Shown here piece by piece: positions 18,768 to 26,454 of a DNA stretch of 64,000 nucleotides. Made by a program: the position numbers and the translations under genes. How positions within the stretch are numbered: position 1 is the first letter of the stretch; each line of letters begins with the position of its first letter. This DNA comes from Psychroserpens sp. NJDZ02. Its GTDB lineage: Bacteria > Bacteroidota > Bacteroidia > Flavobacteriales > Flavobacteriaceae. The stretch is from contig NZ_CP039451.1 of the NCBI RefSeq assembly GCF_004843725.1, positions 3,664,001-3,728,000 on the forward strand. Reading direction: 5' to 3'. Under the pieces are notes generated by a model. The model saw nothing but the letters and a program-made list of their open reading frames with translations, was not told the DNA's origin and ran no database searches.

Positions 18768-19775
18768 ATGAAAGCAATAGGATACAAAGAGAATTTACCA
18801 ATAGACAATGTAAATTCACTACAAGACATAGAAATAGCGACTCCGAAAGCAACAGGAAGAGACGTTTTAGTAGAAATTAAAGCTATTTCTGTAAATCCTG
18901 CAGATTATAAAGTACGTGCAGGAATGCCAGTAGAAGGTGACGATTGGAAAATTATTGGTTGGGATGCTACAGGTATTGTAAAGGAAGTTGGAGAAGATGT
19001 TACTTTATTTAAAGTTGGTGATGAAGTTTGGTACGCTGGTGATTTTACACGTCAAGGTAGTTATGCAGAATTTCAGGTGGTAGATGAGCGTATTGTGGGT
19101 AAAAAACCAACAAGTTTATCGTATGTTGAAGCTGCTGCGTTACCATTAACATCTCTTACTGCTTACGAAATGTTATTTGATAGATTAGAGGTTTCTAAAG
19201 ACGATGCCAATAAATCTATTTTAATAATAGGAGCAGCTGGAGGCGTTGGTTCTATAATGGTTCAATTGGCTAAAAAGCTTACAAAATTGAACATTATTGC
19301 GACTGCTTCTCGTGAAGAAACTACAGATTGGTTAAAAGAATTAGGTGCCGATACGGTTATCAATCACAGAAACAAATTGAGCGAAGAGTTTGAAAAATAT
19401 AGCCTTCCTGCTCCAGAATATGTGGTAAGTTTAAATGCTACCGAACAACACGTAGATGAAATTGTAAAGTTGATTAAACCACAAGGGAAATTCGGTTTTA
19501 TTGATGATCCAAAAGTGATGAATGTGATGCCTTTTAAAGGGAAAGCAGTATCTACGCACATCGAGTTAATGTTTACGCGTGCTATGTTTCAAACAGAAGA
19601 TATGATTGAGCAACATAACATTTTAAACAACGTTTCTCAATTAATAGACAACGGAACCATTAGAACCACTTTAGGTGAAAACTTCGGAATTATTAATGCT
19701 AAAAACTTGCGTAAAGCACACGCTTTCTTAGAAACAGGAAAAGCAAAAGGTAAAATAGTTTTAGAAGGATTTTAG
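18768..19775 (+). CDS. Zinc-type alcohol dehydrogenase-like / quinone oxidoreductase (MDR)
   Basis: 335 aa medium-chain dehydrogenase/reductase. 'ISVNPADYKVRAGMP' and 'GWDATGIVKEVGEDV' are conserved catalytic-domain blocks. The NADPH site is 'IIGAAGGVGSIMVQLAK'. It lacks the structural-zinc cysteines, so it belongs to the zinc-independent 'zinc-type ADH-like' group (YhdH/Qor relatives). Likely reduces enones or quinones with NADPH. It starts 20 bases after the nitroreductase gene. Confidence 0.87.
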   Translation: MKAIGYKENLPIDNVNSLQDIEIATPKATGRDVLVEIKAISVNPADYKVRAGMPVEGDDWKIIGWDATGIVKEVGEDVTLFKVGDEVWYAGDFTRQGSYAEFQVVDERIVGKKPTSLSYVEAAALPLTSLTAYEMLFDRLEVSKDDANKSILIIGAAGGVGSIMVQLAKKLTKLNIIATASREETTDWLKELGADTVINHRNKLSEEFEKYSLPAPEYVVSLNATEQHVDEIVKLIKPQGKFGFIDDPKVMNVMPFKGKAVSTHIELMFTRAMFQTEDMIEQHNILNNVSQLIDNGTIRTTLGENFGIINAKNLRKAHAFLETGKAKGKIVLEGF

Positions 19776-19805
19776 TCTCAATGAGACACATATTATATAC
19801 ATAAA

Positions 19806-20282
19806 ATGAATTTCAAATCAATTATAATAGCAGTAGCTATAACAGCATTTTTTGTTAGCAATACAGCAAATGCACAAGTAAATACTATAGATTCTGTAGC
19901 GACATCAAAAGTGCAACATTTCAATTTTGATGAAATGGAATCAGAAACTATCGGTGAAGGAATTAAACGTAAATGGTTTCACGGTCAAAAAGGACAAATG
20001 ACGATTTTCAATTTAGAAAAAGACGCACATATTCCTTGGCATAAACACCCAAACGAACAGATCACCTACATCATGTCTGGTAAGGTTAAAATCAAGACTA
20101 TTATTGATGGTAAAGAAACATTTGTAGAAGTTGGAGCAGGAGAAGTGATTGTTTTTCCTGAAAATGTACCACACGAATTTTGGGCTTTAGAAGAAACTGT
20201 AGATTTAGATGTGCACGTGCCTGTACGTCAAGATTGGTTATCTAAAGAGCTTCCTGACTATTTAAAAAAAACTAAAAAATAG
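19806..20282 (+). CDS. Exported cupin-domain protein
   Basis: 158 aa with a signal peptide ('AITAFFVSNTANAQ') and one cupin_2 domain. Metal-binding motif 1 is visible in 'HIPWHKHPNEQITYIMSGK' (H-x-H, E) and motif 2 in 'FPENVPHEFWA'. Exported to the periplasm, where it may act as a dioxygenase or isomerase on a small ligand. It lies 30 bases after the MDR gene in the HxlR-type cluster. Confidence 0.85.
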   Translation: MNFKSIIIAVAITAFFVSNTANAQVNTIDSVATSKVQHFNFDEMESETIGEGIKRKWFHGQKGQMTIFNLEKDAHIPWHKHPNEQITYIMSGKVKIKTIIDGKETFVEVGAGEVIVFPENVPHEFWALEETVDLDVHVPVRQDWLSKELPDYLKKTKK

Positions 20283-20373
20283 AGATCATATTTCAGCAGA
20301 TTGGTTGGCTTTTCAATCCTAATTTAACAGAGAAGAGAACGTTAAATTAGGCAGTAAAGCCATCTCAAAGCTG

Positions 20374-20381
20374 TAATTTTG
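20374..20381 (+). promoter_or_regulatory. -7 element TAATTTTG before ABM gene
   Basis: Fits TAnnTTTG and is followed by GACACTAAAAATAG, which recalls but does not match the operator downstream of the nitroreductase promoters. No clear -33 TTG. Suggests that the ABM gene can be transcribed separately. Confidence 0.45.
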
Positions 20382-20403
20382 TGACACTAAAAATAGACAA
20401 ATC

Positions 20404-20694
20404 ATGAGCAAAATAACTGTTGTGGCTAAAATTGTAGCCAAAGAAGAAAATAGAGAATTGGTTAAAACCGAATTACTAAAATTAGTTGCCAGTAGTGTTA
20501 AAGAAGCAGGTTGTATCAACTACAACTGCCTTCAAGACAATGACGACGCCAATACATTTACAATGTATGAGAACTGGAAAGATGCTGAGGCACTTACTGT
20601 ACACGCTGCAACGCCTCATTATGTAGCGTTCCAAACTGCGGCTAAAGATGCTATTGCCGAATTTGCAGTCAATAAAATGACTATGCTTGCATAA
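20404..20694 (+). CDS. ABM-domain putative quinol monooxygenase (YgiN-like)
   Basis: 96 aa, a single antibiotic-biosynthesis-monooxygenase (ABM) ferredoxin-like domain. 'ITVVAKIVAKEENRELVKTE' is the first strand and helix, and 'CINYNCLQDNDDANTFTMYE' the central strands. YgiN and relatives oxidise quinols or aromatic compounds without a cofactor, working opposite a quinone reductase. Here it follows a nitroreductase/MDR pair and is followed by a strong terminator. Confidence 0.87.
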   Translation: MSKITVVAKIVAKEENRELVKTELLKLVASSVKEAGCINYNCLQDNDDANTFTMYENWKDAEALTVHAATPHYVAFQTAAKDAIAEFAVNKMTMLA

Positions 20695-20720
20695 GTAAGA
20701 CACCATTTAATTTGAAAATG

Positions 20721-20768
20721 GAGCTTTTGCGACCAATGTGAATACATGGTCCAAAAGCTCTTTTTTTT
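20721..20768 (+). terminator. Strong rho-independent terminator
   Basis: GAGCTTTTG pairs with CAAAAGCTC, with further pairing inside (ACCA..TGGT), followed by eight Ts. It closes nitroreductase cluster 1. Confidence 0.88.
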
Positions 20769-20799
20769 GGTTATAATTTGATGATAGTAGTTTTTTTTT

Positions 20800-20890
20800 G
20801 GAGCTATTTCCAGCTATTCGTTACAATCTTTTGGCAAGGCTGAAAAACGCCTTTCCAAAAGGATTTTCACTGCTATCTGGGCTAGGGGTT
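20800..20890 (+). ncRNA. Structured element, probable conserved repeat or RNA
   Basis: A GC-richer block starting GGAGCTATTTCCAGCTATTC and ending TATCTGGGCTAGGG, with a central hairpin: TTTTGG (20829-20834) pairs with CCAAAA (20855-20860) and AAGGC (20836-20840) with GCCTT (20849-20853), loop TGAAAAAC. It is preceded by a T-run at 20791-20799. An open frame of 60 codons spans it but looks like a by-product. From memory, similar 'GAGCTATTTCC..AAAAGGAT..GGGCTA' blocks are dispersed in flavobacterial genomes. The class (Flavo-1-like RNA, repeat or other) is not established. Confidence 0.45.
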
Positions 20891-21130
20891 TTGGGTATGC
20901 GAGGAATGTTTTTTTTACATAACTTTTCTTTGCACATTTTATATGTAATTTTTTTATTGTTTTATCTTACATTAGCGTAATATGTAAAGTATTATAGTTG
21001 TGTTACTTATAAATGAGTTAGATACAAGCTGAAAAAAGGAATATTCTACCGCACGGCAAGCTCTTTTGTAGCTCCCTGCCCCACAAAATAAAAGAACTTA
21101 GCTTTTGCCAACGCTTAGAAATACAATAAA
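20891..21130. other. Left flank of the Hachiman island
   Basis: No gene. It contains an AT-rich half and then a GC-richer stretch (CCGCACGGCAAGCTC at 21048 to about 21085) unlike the flanking sequence. The hamA promoter should lie here, but no clean TAnnTTTG with a -33 partner was found. Confidence 0.4.
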
Positions 21131-21961
21131 ATGACTAAACAAACTGATTTAATTGGAAATCATCCAAACGCAGAACATCCTCTTGGAGCTTGGCTAAAAG
21201 CGAATGACATTCCTGCTACAGCTACCAAATGTCATAGAGAATTAACTGAGATAAATAATGAAGAAAATGAAAATTTAATTTTATGGATGGCAAAAAAAAT
21301 AATCAGCCATCACTACGATTCTTTTCGACTAGAACAACTCAAGAAAAAATATGCAGAATTAGGTTTTCCAAAATACGCTGAACAAAACAGGAAATTACCA
21401 ATAGTTGATAAAGTAAAAAAAGGAAATGCAACAGAAATTATACTCATTGAATATATTCAAAGCACACTTAATAAGGAATTAACACACGCTTTTAAACTTA
21501 GATATAACCCCAATGTTGATCAAGCAATAAAAGGGGATGACACATTATTAGTTGACTTATTTCAACAAGAAAGCGGAGATGATTTGAAAATTTATCTAGG
21601 AGAATCTAAATTTCGAAAAATTCCAGATAAAACAGCCGTAAACGATATTTCGTTTTCCTTAGAAAAAGAAAAAATGCCTTTATCCTATCCTTTTTTAGTT
21701 CAAGAAATTGCTAAAACCAATAAAGGATTGGCTTCGAAATTAGATGATTTTATTGTGCAAGATATTAAGGATAAAGGTCAACTAATTTATACTGGTTTAT
21801 TGTTAAGTAATCAAAACACATCTGCTAATGTTGAGAGAAATCTTAACAATGATAATCCAGAATTAATTTTTATTTCAATTGGTATTCAAAATCCAGAAAA
21901 TTTCATAAATCTTGTTTTTGATAAAGCAAATGAACTAATTGCTAATCCGTCAACTTTATGA
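21131..21961 (+). CDS. hamA: HamA, Hachiman anti-phage nuclease subunit (DUF1837)
   Basis: 276 aa protein with a DUF1837 domain. Family features are 'KKGNATEIILIEYI' (96-109), 'LRYNPNVDQAIKGDD' (123-137) and 'IYLGESKFRK' (154-163). The Asp136/Asp137 and Glu158-x-Lys160 pattern fits a PD-(D/E)xK-type nuclease site. HamA is the effector of the Hachiman system: HamB senses and HamA degrades DNA. Its TGA overlaps the ATG of the next gene (ATGA at 21958-21961), the usual tight hamA-hamB coupling. The assignment rests on the domain pattern together with the helicase gene downstream. Confidence 0.87.
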   Translation: MTKQTDLIGNHPNAEHPLGAWLKANDIPATATKCHRELTEINNEENENLILWMAKKIISHHYDSFRLEQLKKKYAELGFPKYAEQNRKLPIVDKVKKGNATEIILIEYIQSTLNKELTHAFKLRYNPNVDQAIKGDDTLLVDLFQQESGDDLKIYLGESKFRKIPDKTAVNDISFSLEKEKMPLSYPFLVQEIAKTNKGLASKLDDFIVQDIKDKGQLIYTGLLLSNQNTSANVERNLNNDNPELIFISIGIQNPENFINLVFDKANELIANPSTL

Positions 21962-22704
21962 TATTTGACCAAATTCAAGAAAAATTAGATAAAATTGAAA
22001 AAGACTCGACTCTTCAGAATCTAATTGCTCAAGCAAATGCTAGATACATTCTTTATAATACTGCAGAAAGTCTAGATAACTTTCCCAAATACACTATTAA
22101 AGACGATAAGTTAAATCTTCTCGCATTTTATTATCTTAATTTAGGATGTAGATTTATTGAAAATGAACATTTAAAAAATGGGATATTTCCTTTAGAAAAA
22201 GGAGCCTCAATATTAGAAAACATTCACGGTTCACCTGAAGTTAAAACTAATCTAGGCAATTACTATGGTCTTATTTCGGCTCTGTCTTATTACGTTTGTT
22301 TTCAATACTCAAAAGCATTCATATTAATTAAGAAAATTGAAAATAATACTGTTATTTCAAAAATTATTTCCTTATTTCTAAGTCGAAATTATCAAGAACT
22401 TCAGGAGATAATAAATAGCATGATGGTAAATGACATTTACACTGACGACTATTTATCAGAAAATAATGAAGAGATAGATTCAAGTAAAAACATCTATGAA
22501 ATAACTATTGCAAAATCTTTAAATAACTTCGTTAAATATTTCTACACAGGAGATAAATATCTTTTAGAGTTAGCCAAAACCAATCTTAAAAATTTAAAAA
22601 TAATTGCTGAGATTAAAAACGAACCTGATGTTTGGTGGGTAGTTCGATTATTGATAATAATAACAGATGGTATTTCAGAAGCATCTTTAATGGGATTCAC
22701 TTGA
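21958..22704 (+). CDS. hamB: HamB, N-terminal part (separated from helicase by a frameshift)
   Basis: 248-codon frame with an alpha-helical, repeat-like N-terminal domain and no catalytic motif. It ends in 'DGISEASLMGFT' and a TGA. Removing one A from TTTAATGGG (about 22687-22691) would read '..ASLWDSLEKYFDTSDGLA..' straight into the helicase frame. That is the expected sequence before the HamB ATPase core. I therefore read 21958-25318 as one gene of about 1119 codons interrupted by a +1 frame change: a recent mutation, a sequencing error or programmed frameshifting. As annotated, the fragment alone would have no enzymatic role. Confidence 0.75.
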   Translation: MIFDQIQEKLDKIEKDSTLQNLIAQANARYILYNTAESLDNFPKYTIKDDKLNLLAFYYLNLGCRFIENEHLKNGIFPLEKGASILENIHGSPEVKTNLGNYYGLISALSYYVCFQYSKAFILIKKIENNTVISKIISLFLSRNYQELQEIINSMMVNDIYTDDYLSENNEEIDSSKNIYEITIAKSLNNFVKYFYTGDKYLLELAKTNLKNLKIIAEIKNEPDVWWVVRLLIIITDGISEASLMGFT

Positions 22705-22846
22705 AAAATATTTTGACACTAGTGATGGACTAGCTCGCAATTATATTCATTCGTTAACGTATAAAAAATATGGAGGGATATATGAATTATTCATAACTCA
22801 ACGTAATTCATTATATAAAGTAATTGGCGAAGAAAATAATGGATGC

Positions 22847-25318
22847 GTGGTAAGTATACCAACAAGTAGCGGAAAAACAAGAATTGCCGAAATAGCAATA
22901 TTAGACTCTATTTCAAAAAACAAAGGAAGTAAAGTATTATATATCGCACCATTTAGGTCATTAGCTTATGAGATTGAAAATTCATTAGACGAAATATTTC
23001 ATAGTATCGGAATATCCGTATCACACCTTTATGGTGGTAGCTTATTTAGTAAACTTGACGAGAAAGTAATTGACGAATCTGATGTAATTATAGCAACACC
23101 AGAGAAAGCAAAAGCTATGCTTAGAGGTAACAATGAAATTCTGAATCAAATAAAACTTGTTGTTATAGATGAAGGTCATTTGCTTGGAGCAGATAAACGA
23201 CTTATTGTAAATGAAATTTTTTACGAAGAGTTAAGATATTTTATTAAACAGAATACTGGCAGATTTTTATTATTATCGGCGGTTCTTCCTAATGCTGAAG
23301 ATTTAGCAGAATGGCTTACTGACTCAAAGGAAAACGTTTTTAAAGAAAATTGGAGACCTTCAGATGAACGTTTAGGTGTACTTCAATGGAATGGTAGTTC
23401 TGTTGATTTAAACTGGAAAAGTATTGATACAGAAAGGAATTCTTTTAACCCTAAATTTATACAAAGTATAGAACAACCACTAATAGGTAGACAAACTAGA
23501 AAAAGATATTTTCCTGAGACAAAAAATCAAGCAATTGCTAGCACAGCTTATAAACTTAGAACCTTCGGTCCTGTTTTAATCTTTGTTGGACAAAAAAGGT
23601 CTGTTTTTACTATTGCACGAGAATATGATAAATGTTTGGTTGATGAAACAGCTTTTGTATTTAAAAATCAAAATGATTGGAGTGCGTTTGAGCTAGCCTG
23701 TATTGAATCTTATGGTAAAGACTCAGAATGGTTAAATTTTGCTAGAAAAGGTATCTTATGCCATAATGCTGATTTATTATCAGATGTTAGATTACCACTT
23801 GAAAGGTTAATGAGTAAAGAAAAACCTAGAGTTATAATTGCAACTTCAACTTTAGGTCAAGGCGTTAACTTAGGCGTATCTACAGTAATATTCTCGACAT
23901 TATATCAAGCTGGAAATCTAATTACTTCTAGAGATTTTTGGAATATTGCAGGAAGAGCTGGAAGAGCATTTGTCGACCACGAAGGGAAGATTTTAGTAGC
24001 ATTAGATACTGTAAATAAAAAATTAAGAAAAATTAATTGGGAAAGAAACCTAATATTCGACTACTTTGACAAAGCAAAAATTGATAATGCCCAAAGTGGA
24101 TGCTTAGAGTTAATTAAATATCTAAAAAGAGAAGCCGAATCAAATGATATTTCTTTCGTGAAGTTAATTGAATTATTAGCTGACAATAATATCTCTGAGA
24201 TTAAAAGTGATTCCGAAGAAACAAATAATTTACTTGATTGGATTGACGATGGGTTATTATCATTACACGACATTAATAGTCTTGATAATAATGATTACGA
24301 ATGGACAGATGATTATTTCAGAAACTCTCTAGCTTATATTCAAGCTGAACAATCCGAAGATATTACGGGAGAACAAGTTATTCAGTTTTTAAAGGCAAGA
24401 ACAAAAGGAATTGTTGCAAAAGTAGGTGAAGACAGAACTAAATGGAAATCAATAATTAAATCAGGCATACCTTTAAATAGTGACTTGCAAATCGAAGAAA
24501 AATTAGAGTTACTAATTAGTATTACTCGAGAGTATTTAGCAGGTGAAAATAATATTGATAATAAAATAAATCTACTTAAAAATATTGAAAACGAAATTAA
24601 TGATATCAATGTTCTTTCTGAAGAGTTTATAGAAAGTGTAAATCAAGATGAAATAAGAGAAAAATGGTTAAAGGCAATTCCTTTATCAGAGATAGCACCT
24701 CTTGAGCAAGCAACTAGTATTGTGACAAAATATTATTCATATAGTCTTCCTTGGGTTTTAAATGGAATCTCAAAAAAATTAAAGAACAAGGAACTCGACA
24801 TAGAATCAGAAACAATTGAGGAATTATCAATTCTAGTTGAACTCGGTTTACCAAATTTAGTAAGTGTAAAAATTTATCAATCAGGTATTAGGTCAAGGTC
24901 TTCAGCTTATGAAATTAGTGGTTTATACGACAATGAATTATGGGATAAAAGCATCAAATTTTATAAGAATGATTTAATCAATAGTTTAGAAGAATATAAA
25001 GATTTGATTTCTGAAGGAGCATTTAAATGGCTTGTGCTATTATCTAAATTTTCGAAAAGAGAAATTAGTATTTTACAGACAGTACATAATTTTACATTTC
25101 CTGATAAGCACAAGATAACTACTCGTTTATTTGCTAAGAAAATTAATGGAATACAATATTTAGCAAGTCCTGATTATAAACTAATTGAAGATATAAATAC
25201 TTCTGAAATAGATTTCTCTTCTGTAAATGATGTTGACGGTGTCTTTTTTGATTATGATGAAAGTGATGGACTTTGGAAAATGATTAATTTAAACCCATAT
25301 TTAAAATTTGAGGAATGA
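22847..25318 (+). CDS. hamB: HamB, Hachiman Ski2-like helicase core (frameshifted gene)
   Basis: Superfamily 2 helicase: Walker A 'IPTSSGKT' (22856-22879), motif Ic/II region 'ATPEKAKAML' and 'VVIDEGHLLG' (DEGH at 23168), motif III 'LLSAVLPNAEDLAEWL', motif V 'ATSTLGQGVNLGV', motif VI 'NIAGRAGRAF' (23948-23965), then a long helical C-terminal region. The frame is open from 22691, but the first possible start is a GTG at 22847, only four codons before the Walker A strand. This would be an implausible N-terminus. The reading before it ('SLEKYF..YIHSLTYKKYGGIYELF') is protein-like and continues the 21958-22704 frame. See the frameshift finding. Confidence 0.85.
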   Translation: MVSIPTSSGKTRIAEIAILDSISKNKGSKVLYIAPFRSLAYEIENSLDEIFHSIGISVSHLYGGSLFSKLDEKVIDESDVIIATPEKAKAMLRGNNEILNQIKLVVIDEGHLLGADKRLIVNEIFYEELRYFIKQNTGRFLLLSAVLPNAEDLAEWLTDSKENVFKENWRPSDERLGVLQWNGSSVDLNWKSIDTERNSFNPKFIQSIEQPLIGRQTRKRYFPETKNQAIASTAYKLRTFGPVLIFVGQKRSVFTIAREYDKCLVDETAFVFKNQNDWSAFELACIESYGKDSEWLNFARKGILCHNADLLSDVRLPLERLMSKEKPRVIIATSTLGQGVNLGVSTVIFSTLYQAGNLITSRDFWNIAGRAGRAFVDHEGKILVALDTVNKKLRKINWERNLIFDYFDKAKIDNAQSGCLELIKYLKREAESNDISFVKLIELLADNNISEIKSDSEETNNLLDWIDDGLLSLHDINSLDNNDYEWTDDYFRNSLAYIQAEQSEDITGEQVIQFLKARTKGIVAKVGEDRTKWKSIIKSGIPLNSDLQIEEKLELLISITREYLAGENNIDNKINLLKNIENEINDINVLSEEFIESVNQDEIREKWLKAIPLSEIAPLEQATSIVTKYYSYSLPWVLNGISKKLKNKELDIESETIEELSILVELGLPNLVSVKIYQSGIRSRSSAYEISGLYDNELWDKSIKFYKNDLINSLEEYKDLISEGAFKWLVLLSKFSKREISILQTVHNFTFPDKHKITTRLFAKKINGIQYLASPDYKLIEDINTSEIDFSSVNDVDGVFFDYDESDGLWKMINLNPYLKFEE

Positions 25319-25499
25319 ATTTAAAAGTAAACAGTTTGTGGAAAAAAACCGCTCCGCAAAGTATAATTCCCAATTCAATTTCAAACGGCAATTCAATCGT
25401 GAACGCTGCGCAAATGTCTCCGATTTTTCGCCCATTCTTATAGACAATTAAACTGGCGAAATACTTTATTAGACAACAAAAACCACCAATTATAATCGT
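25284..25499 (-). pseudogene. Minus-strand open frame, possible gene remnant
   Basis: A 72-codon frame without a start codon, reading '..YFASLIVYKNGRKIGDIC' and then 'AAFTIELPFEIELGIILCG', and running into the 3' end of hamB. Its composition looks protein-like and unlike the surrounding intergenic DNA. I do not recognise a family. It could be a degraded gene end or part of a dispersed repeat. Confidence 0.3.
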
Positions 25500-25531
25500 T
25501 TAACATCAAAATAAAAAGTGACGCACTGTAC

Positions 25532-25558
25532 GTGATTGCCGCGTTCCTCGCAATGACC
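25532..25558 (-). repeat. Dispersed-type intergenic repeat (GTCATTGCGAGGAACG...)
   Basis: The minus strand reads GGTCATTGCGAGGAACGCGG followed by CAATCAC. The pattern GTCATTGCGAGGAACG-NN-GCAATC is one I know as a dispersed intergenic repeat in many bacterial genomes. It lies in the right flank of the Hachiman island. Confidence 0.55.
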
Positions 25559-25660
25559 TTGATTGCGGATGCTCGTTGTGTATGTATATGTGCCATTCTT
25601 GCAAAACGACAAAATAGTTAAATTAAAATCCATCCGATTTACAACATAGTACAATTGCAA

Positions 25661-25708
25661 AATCGAGCGAAGCCAATAATCAATAATAGATTTCGGCTTC
25701 GCTCGATT
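25661..25708. repeat. Inverted repeat, 14-bp arms
   Basis: AATCGAGCGAAGCC (25661-25674) and GGCTTCGCTCGATT (25695-25708) are perfect reverse complements around a 20-base AT-rich loop. Much more GC-rich than the neighbourhood, so probably a mobile palindromic element. Confidence 0.75.
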
Positions 25709-25713
25709 GCATA

Positions 25714-25751
25714 CTAAAAGTTGTTTTATATTTCTAAAAACCAACTTTTAG
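25714..25751. repeat. Inverted repeat, 10-bp arms
   Basis: CTAAAAGTTG (25714-25723) and CAACTTTTAG (25742-25751), extended by TTTTA/TAAAA with one bulge. It lies 14 bases beyond the stop of the minus-strand mdaB-like gene and may serve as its terminator, although no T-run follows. Confidence 0.55.
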
Positions 25752-25764
25752 AAAGTCATAGTAA

Positions 25765-26361
25765 TTACATCTTCAAAATAATTTTGTTTAAAAAGCCACT
25801 GTAATTTTCTAACTCCAGAGGTACATCTGCATTTTTTTCCATATCGTGAAAATGGTGTGTACCTATCAATTCCATACATGTAAAAGCATTCATTCTGTGA
25901 AACCCAAACATAACCCCTTCATCAACACTTTTTTGATCGAAAAACTCATTTTCTAAGGTAAAAGCTGTTTTGGGTGCGTTCCAACTAGTGGTGAGTATGT
26001 ATTTTTTTCCGTGCATTAATCCACCAGTTCCGTAGTTGATATCTGGATTTGTTCTGCTTCTTCCGTCGCTTTTATAAATTCCGTTTTGATGACCTTCGGT
26101 AAAAACTTCATCGATATATTTTTTGAAACCAAATGGAATCTGAAACCACCAAATTGGGGTGTGGTAAATAACGATATCTGCCCATTTAAATTTTTCTACT
26201 TCTTCCTTTGCATCATAATCATCACCAACCTGAGTAGATTTTACAGCAAAATTCTCATTTGAATCAAAGTAACCCATTGTATCATTGAAAAGTGTTTCGT
26301 TAAATCGACCTCCAGAATGTGCAAATGGATGACTTCCATTTATTATAAATATATTTTTCAT
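25765..26361 (-). CDS. NAD(P)H-dependent quinone reductase, MdaB-like
   Basis: 198 aa flavodoxin-fold protein of the NQO/MdaB family: 'IINGSHPFAHSGGRFN' (FMN phosphate loop), 'WADIVIYHTPIWWFQIPFGFK', 'GKKYILTTSWNAPKTAF' and 'GFHRMNAFTCMELIGTHHFHD' are characteristic of modulator of drug activity B. It reduces quinones by two electrons, protecting against redox cycling. It is divergent from a lysR gene, with a shared 93-base intergenic region that contains a perfect palindrome, so it is probably LysR-controlled. Confidence 0.88.
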   Translation of the reverse strand: MKNIFIINGSHPFAHSGGRFNETLFNDTMGYFDSNENFAVKSTQVGDDYDAKEEVEKFKWADIVIYHTPIWWFQIPFGFKKYIDEVFTEGHQNGIYKSDGRSRTNPDINYGTGGLMHGKKYILTTSWNAPKTAFTLENEFFDQKSVDEGVMFGFHRMNAFTCMELIGTHHFHDMEKNADVPLELENYSGFLNKIILKM

Positions 26362-26415
26362 CTTTCTTTGTTTAATTATGGGTCAAAATTAAGTTGATTT
26401 TTTGTATTGTAAAAA

Positions 26416-26440
26416 TAATACAAATCATACATTTGTATTA
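26416..26440. promoter_or_regulatory. Perfect palindrome, probable LysR box, overlapping promoter
   Basis: TAATACAAAT-catac-ATTTGTATTA: 10-bp perfect arms with a 5-base centre, containing T-N11-A typical of LysR-type operators. A promoter for lysR overlaps it (TTG 26407-26409, 18-base spacer, TACATTTG 26428-26435). Binding here would allow autoregulation and control of the divergent mdaB-like gene. Confidence 0.75.
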
Positions 26441-26454
26441 TAATATTAATAGTT

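Noticed and set aside
20798..20980. 60-codon frame over the structured element
   Set aside because: The underlying DNA is better explained by hairpin structure. No signal or domain, and the C-terminal half is low-complexity hydrophobic sequence from AT-rich DNA.
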